Shown here piece by piece: positions 6,348 through 13,681 of a stretch of DNA of 17,805 bases. Source of the DNA: Roseburia sp. CAG:303 (GTDB taxonomy: Bacteria; Bacillota; Clostridia; Lachnospirales; Lachnospiraceae); contig FR900165.1 of the NCBI GenBank assembly GCA_000437755.1, positions 1-17,805 on the forward strand, in the 5' to 3' direction. The notes under the pieces are model-generated. The model saw only the letters and a program-made list of their open reading frames with translations. It was not told where the DNA came from and searched no databases. How positions within the stretch are numbered: position 1 is the stretch's first letter; the number at the start of each line of letters is the position of its first letter. Position numbers and translations under genes: made by a program.

Positions 6348-7550
6348 TTATTTTAACTTAATTTCTTCTGCTTCCTGATTTGTTATAATCAGATATCTGT
6401 TTTCGAGTTTTCCTGGAATTACTTTCTGTATTCCCTCCTGAATCGTTCCGTTGTATTTTAAGATTCCATCAACCGAGATTATATACATCTGTTGTGTATT
6501 GTTAAATATGAGCAGATTATCCTTCATCTGCAAATCCGAATACTGGAAATCCATGGTTTTATCCAGCATTTTCTTCCCATTCAGATTATAGACATTTAAA
6601 ATGTACTGATTCAGGATACTCTCACTTTTAAATACAAAACCAATGTATTTTTCATTATAACAGATACTCTGTATCTCCTGGTTTATCTTGATTTCATTTG
6701 CCTTTGACGGTTTTTCTTCCATGCTGTAAAAAGTTACAATATCATCCCCTATGGCAGCTACCATATCATTGGTAACAAATTCCACTCTGGATATAATACT
6801 GCTCTCATAATCAAAGCCGCCTACAATTCTTCCGGCTTCATTTTTTCCAACTTCCGAATAATTATAAAATACGACCCTTGTCTTTGCCGCACCATTTTCA
6901 AGATACACATAGGATACTGCCAGCTTCGTTCCGTCCTCGGAAAGACTGATTGCAACCGGGCATCCGTCCCCTGACAGCACCGTCTGTCCTTTTGCTATGT
7001 TTGTCCCATCCTTATCATAAACCTCGATCTGATTGGCTATATCACTCTTTGTAATGGCTGCTACTACACCCTGTCCGGCAACCTCGATATCCAGAATCGG
7101 ATATTCCGTCTGGATTTCTCCCTGCTGTCCGTTCTTATCATAGATATAAACCGTAGTCCCTTCCAGGTCTGCGATCGCCATATAATCCGCACACATATCC
7201 ACGACCGGCTGTTTCATCTCAAAAGCCTGATTCCACACGGTCTCATCCCCTATCATATAGGAGATACCATCATTACTGTAACGCAGGACTCCGTCCCCGT
7301 ATGCATAGAATTTACACTTCTCGACCTCACCCATTTTAATGATTTTTGTCACTTCATAATTCTCATATACTCTTTTATCCAAAAATATCTTTACACACAC
7401 AACCGCCGCCATCGCCACAATCACAAGAAATATTACCAGTACAACCATACGTCTTCTGTGCTTTATCAGCATATGTTCATAGTCTTTTTCTTTCTCAGCA
7501 AAATTAAGATTTTCTCCGGTCTGTGTTCCTTTTTTCTTAAAAAATGCCAT
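6348..7550 (-). CDS. DUF5711 family membrane-anchored beta-propeller-like protein
   Basis: This 400-residue protein has a short lysine-rich cytoplasmic tail and one membrane span (about residues 35-57, after KHRRR). A long extracytoplasmic part follows, made of repeating strands with motifs such as GDGVLRYSNDGISYM, YMAIADLEGTTVYIYD and VAISLSEDGTKLAVSY, typical of WD40/PQQ-like propellers. It resembles the DUF5711 family of Lachnospiraceae by layout. ATG at 7550 has AGGAGG 6 nt upstream; the in-frame ATG at 7604 would swallow that SD site. It lies between the LysM gene (60-nt gap) and the cvpA-like gene, so all three are probably one transcript. Function is unknown; an extracellular scaffold or sensor is plausible. 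Confidence 0.8.
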   Translation of the reverse strand: MAFFKKKGTQTGENLNFAEKEKDYEHMLIKHRRRMVVLVIFLVIVAMAAVVCVKIFLDKRVYENYEVTKIIKMGEVEKCKFYAYGDGVLRYSNDGISYMIGDETVWNQAFEMKQPVVDMCADYMAIADLEGTTVYIYDKNGQQGEIQTEYPILDIEVAGQGVVAAITKSDIANQIEVYDKDGTNIAKGQTVLSGDGCPVAISLSEDGTKLAVSYVYLENGAAKTRVVFYNYSEVGKNEAGRIVGGFDYESSIISRVEFVTNDMVAAIGDDIVTFYSMEEKPSKANEIKINQEIQSICYNEKYIGFVFKSESILNQYILNVYNLNGKKMLDKTMDFQYSDLQMKDNLLIFNNTQQMYIISVDGILKYNGTIQEGIQKVIPGKLENRYLIITNQEAEEIKLK

Positions 7551-7610
7551 TTCATCCTCCTGTTCCTGCTTCCCTATCATAACATATCCATTGTAAAATG
7601 TCATTATTTT

Positions 7611-8894
7611 TTAAGGAATTATCAATGTTTTTCCATAAGTGATATTGTCCGCACTGCTTAAATTGTTTAATTCCATGATTACCTTGACATTATCCGTACT
7701 TCCATATAATTTCCGGCAGATTTTATACAGAGTATCCCCTTTCTGCACTTCATAATAGCGGGTATTTGCAGGCAGTACACCGGCTGTTTCTGTCTCCGCT
7801 TCTGTCGTCTGCGGCTCTGCCTGTGTCTGGGCTTCCGTTTCTGTCGGGGGCTGTGTGGTATTCTGTGCAGCAGCTTCTTCTGCACTTTCTCCTTCGGTCT
7901 GCAGGGTTGTCTGATCCCTCTGCGTTTCCTGTGCCCCGGTATCCCCGGTTTCGTCATCCCCGTCCAGAAGAATGACATTATCCAACTCCGATGTGTCCCC
8001 CTTATTCATAATATTGGCAACCACCGCCTGCATATCCTGTGTCAGATGATTGAGCTGTCCCTTCTGGTACATCATTCCGACAAGAAATACGATCGTGCCA
8101 ACCGCCACAAACGAAACTGCTTTTCCTACATAATCCGCTTTTTTGGTCAAATCCGTTTTCCTGTTTTCCATGGGTTCTTCCGGACTGGCATCCGCAGTTT
8201 CCCTGAGTTTCTCCCCGTTTCGTTTCTGTTCCTCTTCCTCTTCCTTTTCCTTTTCTTTCCGGCTTTCTTTTTTTATCTCTGCCGCTTCCGCCCTCGTCAC
8301 GATACTTTTCCGCTTGCTGCTGAGGTGGTAATGTGTATCAAAAATATAATTTTCCAAATCCGGATTTTTCTCATGATAAATATGATAACAACTGATAATC
8401 TGTAAATCTCCATTCTGATAGACATAGAACTCCAGTTCGTTTTCCTCTCTGTCGATATTCAGAAATACCTTGTCATTTCCGGCAAAATGATCGAGATGCA
8501 TTTTCCTCATATAGAACAGATCCCGTTCTTTAAAATTCTGTGCAGAATAATACCAGCCGACGATTTTTTCCGAATGATAATATTTCTTTATCTCATCATA
8601 GATGCCTGTCCACACATCATCCCCGAATAAGAGTGTATTGTCAAGCATATCCCGCACTTCCACAACCGAATGGATAAAGAGATAGACCTCTCCCCTTGAA
8701 AAACGGGCATTTCCAAGCAGTATGCCATAACGTATGTTTTTCTCGTTTTCCGGCAGAAGCTTCAGAAATTCGGTTACTTTATCTTCTATATAGATATGAT
8801 ATTTTCCTTCCCCATCTCCGATCTGATGTATATTTTTCGGTATTTTCACCGGTTCTTCCTCATTATTTTCACCATTATAAATTGTCTCTATCAT
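7611..8894 (-). CDS. Degenerate MPN-like domain, transmembrane helix and C-terminal LysM domain
   Basis: The 427-residue protein starts with a cytoplasmic domain (about 30-165) that follows the MPN/JAMM pattern: YGILLGNARF, then IVGWYYSAQ, then a KVFLNIDRE strand. The metal-binding GWxHSHP histidines are replaced by Y116 and A118, so it looks catalytically dead. A Lys/Glu-rich helix (about 205-230) precedes one span (257-276). A Thr/Glu/Gln-rich linker (318-371) then leads to a C-terminal LysM domain (379-426, YEVQKGDTLYKICRKLYG), which should bind peptidoglycan outside. ATG at 8894 is chosen because GGAGG lies 5 nt upstream; the ATG at 8906 overlaps the SD site. It is the first gene of the operon with the DUF5711 and CvpA-family genes. 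LysM and the span are clear; the MPN call is my own pattern match. Confidence 0.85.
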   Translation of the reverse strand: MIETIYNGENNEEEPVKIPKNIHQIGDGEGKYHIYIEDKVTEFLKLLPENEKNIRYGILLGNARFSRGEVYLFIHSVVEVRDMLDNTLLFGDDVWTGIYDEIKKYYHSEKIVGWYYSAQNFKERDLFYMRKMHLDHFAGNDKVFLNIDREENELEFYVYQNGDLQIISCYHIYHEKNPDLENYIFDTHYHLSSKRKSIVTRAEAAEIKKESRKEKEKEEEEEQKRNGEKLRETADASPEEPMENRKTDLTKKADYVGKAVSFVAVGTIVFLVGMMYQKGQLNHLTQDMQAVVANIMNKGDTSELDNVILLDGDDETGDTGAQETQRDQTTLQTEGESAEEAAAQNTTQPPTETEAQTQAEPQTTEAETETAGVLPANTRYYEVQKGDTLYKICRKLYGSTDNVKVIMELNNLSSADNITYGKTLIIP

Positions 8895-9014
8895 AACATC
8901 CTCCATTTCATTCCTGATACTGCACTTAGTCTGAATGGAATTATTTTACACCATGGAATCGTTATAATTTGTCATATTATCTGATTAAATTTTATAACTT
9001 ATCGACATTTATTT

Positions 9015-9044
9015 TGAATAAAGAATCTGCTTTCCGGCATATAC
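9015..9044 (+). promoter_or_regulatory. Sigma-G-like forespore promoter of yyaC
   Basis: TGAATA (9015-9020), a 17-nt spacer and CATATAC (9038-9044) match the Bacillus sigma-G consensus closely: TGAATA, 17-18 nt, CATACTA. No good sigma-A pair is nearer to the gene on this strand. The predicted start of transcription is near 9051. A forespore promoter fits the sporulation role of the YyaC family. Confidence 0.55.
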
Positions 9045-9101
9045 TTCATAATAAACAAAGAAAGGATGCTGCAGTTTTGTCATAACTGTTACCAGATTAA
9101 C

Positions 9102-9668
9102 ATGAAAAATATTTTTTATTATGATGCTTTATCAGGGAAAAATGCTTTGAAATTCGGTCAGAGATTACAGGAGATGATGCCTGATAGAAAAGAAAACGAA
9201 CTTGTTCTGCTGTGTATCGGGAGTGATCGCTCCACCGGTGACAGTCTCGGTCCGTTAGTCGGGCATAAACTGTCAAAAGCACTTGCCGGGAAGCTTACGA
9301 TCTATGGCACGTTAAAATCCCCCGTCCACGCAGTAAATCTCACTGACACACTGGAGCAGATTTACCGGGTTCACGATAATCCCTTCGTGATAGCTGTGGA
9401 TGCCTCCCTCGGCACACACAACCACATTGGGTATGTAACCTTATCCGATACCCCTTTAAAGCCGGGGCTGGGGGTAAAAAAAAGTCTCCCGGAAGCGGGA
9501 GACGTAAGTATTACCGGCATTGTGAATCTGTCAGGAATTATGGAAGGAATGTTGCTGCAGTCTACCAGACTCCATACGGTGATGTCGCTGGCAGATTTTA
9601 TCAGCTCCGGCATCTTTATCGCCGTTCATTCCTGCATATCTTCTTCTATTACCTGTATTTCAAGATAA
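9102..9668 (+). CDS. yyaC: YyaC-family spore protease-like protein
   Basis: The 188-residue product contains the YyaC core: LVLLCIGSDRSTGDSLGPLVG near the start, then GTLKSPVHAVNL, VIAVDASLG and GDVSITGIVNLSG. The fold is related to germination protease and hydrogenase-maturation proteases, with conserved acidic residues in SDRSTGDS and VDASLG. The family is sporulation-specific. The start is uncertain. ATG 9102 gives a family-like N-terminus (MKNIFYYDA) but has no clear SD site. ATG 9066 adds 12 residues, with AAAGG directly abutting it. The 3' end overlaps the convergent small gene by 43 bp, and the coding sequence contains the terminator of that opposing operon. Confidence 0.85.
   Translation: MKNIFYYDALSGKNALKFGQRLQEMMPDRKENELVLLCIGSDRSTGDSLGPLVGHKLSKALAGKLTIYGTLKSPVHAVNLTDTLEQIYRVHDNPFVIAVDASLGTHNHIGYVTLSDTPLKPGLGVKKSLPEAGDVSITGIVNLSGIMEGMLLQSTRLHTVMSLADFISSGIFIAVHSCISSSITCISR
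9476..9503 (-). terminator. Intrinsic terminator of the luxS operon, antisense inside yyaC
   Basis: On the minus strand GTCTCCCG (9503-9496) and CGGGAGAC (9491-9484) form a perfect 8-bp GC-rich stem with a 4-nt loop. Eight U residues follow at once (A-run 9476-9483 on the plus strand). This is the strongest intrinsic terminator for that strand near the operon end, 123 nt beyond the last stop codon. On the plus strand the same bases encode the yyaC residues VKKSLPEAGD. Confidence 0.75.
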
Positions 9669-9904
9669 TCAAAGTCAATATCATCAATAAAATTGTCTTT
9701 ATTAAAACGTACTTTATCATGCTTTTTGAATTCGGCAATATTATTATCCAGCCAGATAGGCCGGCTCAGGTCGAATTCATTACATACCTCTTCAATTGCC
9801 GCAAAGATCTTTCGTGTACGGTTTAATTCTTTATCCTCATTGCATACCACCATATCTTTCCGCATATGCCCGGATTCCCATATTTTTGCCCAAAGTCGAA
9901 ACAC
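9626..9904 (-). CDS. Small conserved protein of unknown function, GTG start
   Basis: The 92-residue acidic, soluble product has no membrane span. Notable stretches are the basic start MFRLWAKIWESGHMRKD, a helix RTRKIFAAIEEVCNEFDLS, PIWLDNNIAEFKKHDKVRF, and an acidic end FDYLEIQVIEED. I believe similar short proteins with the PIWLD and DYLEIQVIEED motifs are common in Clostridia, but I know no function. The start is GTG at 9904, with GGAGG 8 nt upstream. The in-frame ATG at 9949 would lie inside mtnN and has no SD site. It starts 16 nt after mtnN, so it is the last gene of the TSCPD/luxS/mtnN transcript, and it overlaps the 3' end of convergent yyaC. Confidence 0.8.
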   Translation of the reverse strand: MFRLWAKIWESGHMRKDMVVCNEDKELNRTRKIFAAIEEVCNEFDLSRPIWLDNNIAEFKKHDKVRFNKDNFIDDIDFDYLEIQVIEEDMQE

Positions 9905-9920
9905 AATTCCTACCTCCGGT

Positions 9921-10616
9921 CTATATTCCCTGCCGCACGATATCTGCAAGCAGTTTTACGGAATTTTCAGCCGCCATAGCCTCAAATTCAGGATAATCCA
10001 TAGTCGCACTGTCGTCTGCTTTATCCGATATTGCACGGATAATCAGGAACGGAACATGATTCAGATATGCTGCCTGTGCAATGGCTGCACCTTCCATCTC
10101 CGCACACAGACCTTCAAACTGGCTGGAAAGCCATTCTTTTTTCTTCTTGTCTGAGATAAACTGATCGCCGCTGACTACTCTTCCGGTAAACACCTGGATA
10201 TCCGGGCAGACTTCTGCACAACATTTCTTTGCAAGTTCTATCAGCTTCTCATCTGCCTGAAAATCTGATACTTCCATCTGCGGAATTACACCCGGCGCAT
10301 AGCCGAATCCCTGTGCATCCATGTCGTGCTGGATGGCATCGGTAGAAAGTACAATATCCCCGATGTTGATTTCATTCTTTAAAGAACCTGCAATTCCCGT
10401 ATTGATAATGGCATCGGCATGGAAGGTATCGGCAAGAATCTGTGCACAGACAGCCGCATTTACTTTTCCGATGCCGGAACGTACTACGACAACATCGTTT
10501 CCATTCCATTTCCCTTCAAAGAAACTCATTCCTGCCTTGTCCGTTACAGATACATCCTCCATCTGTTCTTTTATTCTGTTTACTTCAATTTCCATTGCTC
10601 CAATAATTCCAAGCAT
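9921..10616 (-). CDS. mtnN: 5'-methylthioadenosine/S-adenosylhomocysteine nucleosidase
   Basis: The enzyme removes adenine from methylthioadenosine and S-adenosylhomocysteine, giving S-ribosylhomocysteine, the substrate of LuxS. The 231-residue protein shows the full family pattern: MLGIIGAMEIEV at the start, INTGIAGSL, the CAEMEGAA ribose-binding loop and RAISDKAD. E11, E175 and D198 match E. coli catalytic or binding residues E12, E174 and D197. The length is normal. It follows luxS by 15 nt in the same operon, so two consecutive steps of the activated methyl cycle are co-expressed. It is cytoplasmic. Nothing is missing or broken. Confidence 0.95.
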   Translation of the reverse strand: MLGIIGAMEIEVNRIKEQMEDVSVTDKAGMSFFEGKWNGNDVVVVRSGIGKVNAAVCAQILADTFHADAIINTGIAGSLKNEINIGDIVLSTDAIQHDMDAQGFGYAPGVIPQMEVSDFQADEKLIELAKKCCAEVCPDIQVFTGRVVSGDQFISDKKKKEWLSSQFEGLCAEMEGAAIAQAAYLNHVPFLIIRAISDKADDSATMDYPEFEAMAAENSVKLLADIVRQGI

Positions 10617-10631
10617 TTCTTTCCCTCCATG

Positions 10632-11111
10632 TTACTCCGGATAGATCAGTCGTTCATCCGAAATGTGATCCAATACTTCAGTTAAATATTTCTTTGCAAG
10701 ATAGTTTGCCATCGGCAGATTCATGTCGAGATAATTGCCGCAGTCCCTTGCGGATGCTCCCGGCACTTCATCCTTATAATCACGGATAAATTCAAACATT
10801 TCCCGGATAAGCGGCACGATATCCTTTGATTCATAATCTCCGGCAAGCAGCAGGTAGAAGCCGGTTCTGCAGCCCATCGGCCCGAAATAAACGCATTTTT
10901 CCTTATACTGCGGATGGTTTCTTAAAAATGTAGCCGCAAGATGCTCGATGGTATGCACTTCTGCCGTATTCATGACCGGCTCATAATTCGGTCTTGTCAT
11001 TCTTAAGTCAAAGGTAGTAACCGTTTCCGCACCGATTTTATCCTTCCTGGACACATAGATTCCCGGAAGAAGCTTTAAATGATTGATTGTAAAACTTGCT
11101 ATCTTTTCCAT
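10632..11111 (-). CDS. luxS: S-ribosylhomocysteine lyase (AI-2 synthase)
   Basis: LuxS splits S-ribosylhomocysteine into homocysteine and DPD, the precursor of autoinducer-2. The 159-residue protein carries the metal-binding HTIEH (H53, H57) and C124 in GASARDCGNYLD, and the catalytic Cys of GCRTGFY at C81. These agree with the B. subtilis enzyme in order and spacing. ATG at 11111 is used because AGGAGG lies about 10 nt upstream; a longer in-frame start at 11165 would overlap the TSCPD gene. It lies between the TSCPD gene (14-nt gap) and mtnN. The operon should give both homocysteine recycling and AI-2 production. Confidence 0.96.
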   Translation of the reverse strand: MEKIASFTINHLKLLPGIYVSRKDKIGAETVTTFDLRMTRPNYEPVMNTAEVHTIEHLAATFLRNHPQYKEKCVYFGPMGCRTGFYLLLAGDYESKDIVPLIREMFEFIRDYKDEVPGASARDCGNYLDMNLPMANYLAKKYLTEVLDHISDERLIYPE

Positions 11112-11125
11112 CTGGATAATTCCTC

Positions 11126-11359
11126 CTATAATGATTTTAATGCCTGTGCCAGCTGATCCGGACATGAAGTCGGTTTCATTCCGCAGCGGATTCCCTCTAA
11201 TTTCTCTATGGCATCTTCCACCCTCATTCCTTTTACCAAAGCGCAGATTCCTTTCAGATTACCATTACATCCGCCGGTAAACTGGACACTCTCGATAATG
11301 CCGTCATTTACTTCTATATCGATTGCTGTTGAACATGTTCCTTTTGTCTTATATGTCAT
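11126..11359 (-). CDS. TSCPD domain protein (TIGR03905-like)
   Basis: The 77-residue protein has the complete TSCPD pattern: CSTAIDIEVNDGIIESVQF, GGCNGNLKGI, RCGMKPTSCPDQLAQAL. Several conserved cysteines suggest metal or redox chemistry. The same domain occurs at the C-terminus of B12-dependent ribonucleotide reductases, where it binds metal, but the role of the stand-alone form is unknown to me. ATG at 11359 is preceded by AGAGGAAGAG. It is the first gene of the luxS operon, directly behind a good sigma-A promoter. Cysteine-rich proteins beside sulfur-metabolism genes are suggestive, but no function can be assigned from this. Confidence 0.85.
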   Translation of the reverse strand: MTYKTKGTCSTAIDIEVNDGIIESVQFTGGCNGNLKGICALVKGMRVEDAIEKLEGIRCGMKPTSCPDQLAQALKSL

Positions 11360-11428
11360 TTTTCTCTTCCTCTCTCTGTGCATTACTTCTTGTCACAATC
11401 CGTCATCTCTGTCCGGATATCTCCATGT

Positions 11429-11458
11429 ATTATACTACATACAGGGGTATTTTGTCGA
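11429..11458 (-). promoter_or_regulatory. Sigma-A promoter of the TSCPD/luxS/mtnN operon
   Basis: On the minus strand TCGACA (11458-11453), an 18-nt spacer and a perfect TATAAT (11434-11429) precede the TSCPD gene by about 70 nt. Transcription should start near 11422. Confidence 0.7.
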
Positions 11459-11468
11459 ACTGTTTTTC

Positions 11469-11497
11469 TTGCCATTTTTATCATAATACAGTATAAC
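11469..11497 (+). promoter_or_regulatory. Sigma-A promoter of the 11523 membrane-protein gene
   Basis: TTGCCA (11469-11474), a 17-nt spacer and TATAAC (11492-11497) lie about 25 nt before the start codon. Their -35 elements lie about 10 bp apart, so this promoter is divergent from and back-to-back with the luxS operon promoter. A shared regulator could affect both. Confidence 0.6.
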
Positions 11498-11522
11498 AAT
11501 CTATAAGAAAGGGGTTTTGTTT

Positions 11523-12161
11523 ATGTTATATTTTAAGTATTCTATCGTTACTTTATTTTCACTCAGCCTGCTTTTTATCCTGACCGGATATCTGCGGCTT
11601 CTCAGATTTTATTATGCGGCTAAGAAAATGCAGGAAGTCCGGCACAAGCTGTTAAAACAGATCGTGCTTCGCTTCACCAACTGCTGCAGGCTGAATATCG
11701 CCATATGCAATACCGGTGTTTTTGTAAAAAAATATATTGCGGATTATTCTGTGGCAGGCTTTCATTATCACACCTTCCTGCTTCTGTCAAATCTTTTTAC
11801 CGCACTCGGCATTGGTGTGAATTTCGCAGGTGTTTTTCTCTTTCAGGCTGATTTTTATCCCTATGTGATTTATTCGGTTCTGTACTGTATCCTGTATCTT
11901 TTTGTCTGTGGTTTATTCGATCTGTACAGCCTGTCCGACAAATGTGCCACACTGGTTACGGATTATCTCGACAATACACTCAGGCACCGTCTGTCCATGG
12001 CAGAAAGCAGTGCATTACAGGCCGCACCTGCCTCTGAATCTCCAACGCAAAATCCGGCAAAAGCCCCGGAAGTTTCTGACAAAAATACGCAAAGCAGTAA
12101 AATTAATGATACTAACAGCGATGAAATTATTTTTTCAGTAATTAATGATTTCCTTATTTAA
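11523..12161 (+). CDS. Membrane protein of unknown function
   Basis: The 212-residue product has spans at about residues 5-25, 82-104 and 110-135. A cytoplasmic-looking basic segment between the first two (FYYAAKKMQEVRHKLLK) is followed by several cysteines. A Ser/Pro/Gln-rich, probably disordered tail ends in the short conserved-looking peptide DEIIFSVINDFLI, which could be a docking motif. ATG at 11523 is used, with AAAGGGG 8 nt upstream; a TTG two codons earlier is too close to the SD. I do not recognise the family. It is transcribed alone or together with pgi, which has its own promoter. Confidence 0.75.
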   Translation: MLYFKYSIVTLFSLSLLFILTGYLRLLRFYYAAKKMQEVRHKLLKQIVLRFTNCCRLNIAICNTGVFVKKYIADYSVAGFHYHTFLLLSNLFTALGIGVNFAGVFLFQADFYPYVIYSVLYCILYLFVCGLFDLYSLSDKCATLVTDYLDNTLRHRLSMAESSALQAAPASESPTQNPAKAPEVSDKNTQSSKINDTNSDEIIFSVINDFLI

Positions 12162-12179
12162 TTTTTCTGTATAACGTGA

Positions 12180-12214
12180 TATAATAGTTAGAAAGAGCCG
12201 CATTATTTATGCGG
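12180..12214 (+). promoter_or_regulatory. pgi promoter -10 and leader hairpin
   Basis: A perfect TATAAT (12180-12185) lies just past the previous stop codon; the -35 at the right distance (TTTAAT, 12157-12162) is weak. A 6-bp hairpin CCGCAT/ATGCGG (12198-12203 and 12209-12214) forms near the 5' end of the leader, ahead of the SD site at about 12230. This may stabilise the mRNA. Confidence 0.5.
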
Positions 12215-12244
12215 AGGAAATATTTTGTGAAGGAGAAAAGAATT

Positions 12245-13594
12245 ATGGCAAAAGTAACATTTGACTATTCTAAAACAGCAGAGTTTATTTCAAAAGATGA
12301 AATAACTTCTATGAAAAAACTTGTATTAGATGCAAAAGAAACTCTTGTATCAAAAAACGGGGCAGGAAATGATTTCTTAGGATGGATTGATTTACCTGTA
12401 GATTACGATAAGGATGAATTTAACCGTATAAAATCAGCCGCAGAAAAAATCAAATCAGATTCCGATGTACTTTTAGTAATCGGTATCGGCGGTTCTTATC
12501 TCGGAGCAAGGGCAGCGATTGAATTCCTGCGCCACAACTTCTACAACATGGTGGACAAGAGTGTCAGAAAGACACCGGAAATCTATTTTGTTGGAAATAA
12601 TATCAGCAGTACATATGTAAAACACCTGATGGATGTTATCGGTGACAGAGATTTCTCTATTAATATTATTTCAAAATCCGGTACAACCACAGAACCAGCC
12701 ATTGCATTCCGCGTATTCAAGAAGATGCTGGAAGCAAAATACGGCAAGAAAGAAGCTGCAAAGAGAATCTATGCGACTACCGACAAGGCTAAGGGGGCAT
12801 TGAAGAATCTTGCAACCGAAGAAGGTTATGAATCTTTCGTTGTTCCGGATGATATTGGTGGAAGGTTCTCCGTTCTTACAGCCGTCGGTCTTCTCCCTAT
12901 CGCAGTCAGTGGTGCGGATCTGGACAAACTCATGGAAGGTGCTGCAAGTGGAAGAAAACATGCACTGGAAGCAGACTTTGAAGAGAATGACGCACTGTTA
13001 TATGCTGCAATGAGAAATATCCTTTTAAGAAAGGGCAAAAATGTTGAAATCGTTGCAAATTACGAACCGAGCCTTCACTATGTATCAGAGTGGTGGAAAC
13101 AGCTTTTCGGCGAAAGCGAAGGAAAAGATCAGAAGGGTATTTTCCCGGCTGCTGTTGACCTTACAACCGACCTTCACTCTATGGGACAGTTCATTCAGGA
13201 CGGTGCCAGAATCATGTTTGAAACCGTTATCAATGTAGAAACTCCACAGTGTGAGATTACTATTGAAGAAGAACCTGTTGACCTCGACGGATTAAATTAT
13301 CTTGCTGGCAAGACCATGGATTTCGTAAATAAAAGTGCCATGAACGGAACCATTCTCGCCCACACAGACGGAAATGTTCCAAACCTCATGGTAAAAGTTC
13401 CGGAACAGAACGAATTCTATCTTGGTGAATTATTCTACTTCTTTGAATTTGCCTGCGGTGTATCCGGCTACTTACTCGGTGTAAATCCGTTCAACCAGCC
13501 TGGTGTAGAAAGCTATAAGAGAAATATGTTTGCACTCCTCGGCAAACCGGGATATGAGAAAGAACGTGAAGAATTATTAAAGCGACTTGACTAA
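12245..13594 (+). CDS. pgi: Glucose-6-phosphate isomerase
   Basis: The enzyme interconverts glucose 6-phosphate and fructose 6-phosphate in glycolysis. The 449-residue protein has the standard Firmicute length and signatures: IGIGGSYLGARAAIEFL, SKSGTTTEPAIAF for sugar-phosphate binding, DIGGRFSVLTAVGLLP (PGI signature 1) and GVNPFNQPGVESYKRN (signature 2). E290 in FGESEGK and H311 agree with the catalytic residues of Bacillus PGI. ATG at 12245 is chosen with AAGGAG about 9 nt upstream; an ATG at 12209 lies inside the leader hairpin. It has its own promoter and ends at a strong terminator. Nothing is broken. Confidence 0.97.
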   Translation: MAKVTFDYSKTAEFISKDEITSMKKLVLDAKETLVSKNGAGNDFLGWIDLPVDYDKDEFNRIKSAAEKIKSDSDVLLVIGIGGSYLGARAAIEFLRHNFYNMVDKSVRKTPEIYFVGNNISSTYVKHLMDVIGDRDFSINIISKSGTTTEPAIAFRVFKKMLEAKYGKKEAAKRIYATTDKAKGALKNLATEEGYESFVVPDDIGGRFSVLTAVGLLPIAVSGADLDKLMEGAASGRKHALEADFEENDALLYAAMRNILLRKGKNVEIVANYEPSLHYVSEWWKQLFGESEGKDQKGIFPAAVDLTTDLHSMGQFIQDGARIMFETVINVETPQCEITIEEEPVDLDGLNYLAGKTMDFVNKSAMNGTILAHTDGNVPNLMVKVPEQNEFYLGELFYFFEFACGVSGYLLGVNPFNQPGVESYKRNMFALLGKPGYEKEREELLKRLD

Positions 13595-13626
13595 AAACGG
13601 TCTGTTAATATTTGATAAAGGCTTAT

Positions 13627-13670
13627 AAAAGGAACATCCCCATAAGCGGTTATGGGGATGTTCCTTTTTT
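13627..13670. terminator. Bidirectional terminator between pgi and the HAD gene
   Basis: The arms 13627-13645 and 13650-13668 form a perfect 19-bp stem around GCGG, with a U-run at its 3' side on the plus strand and a shorter one (TTTTAT) on the minus strand. It separates convergent pgi (stop 13594) and the HAD phosphatase gene (stop 13682). Confidence 0.9.
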
Positions 13671-13681
13671 GTTATTTTATA

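Noticed and set aside
8046..8405. Plus-strand frame opposite the LysM gene
   Set aside because: The phenylalanine/leucine run is the antisense of the Lys/Glu-rich helix of the LysM protein.
9905..9949. Longer start of the small conserved gene at 9949
   Set aside because: It would overlap the end of mtnN and lacks an SD site. GTG 9904 has GGAGG at a good distance.
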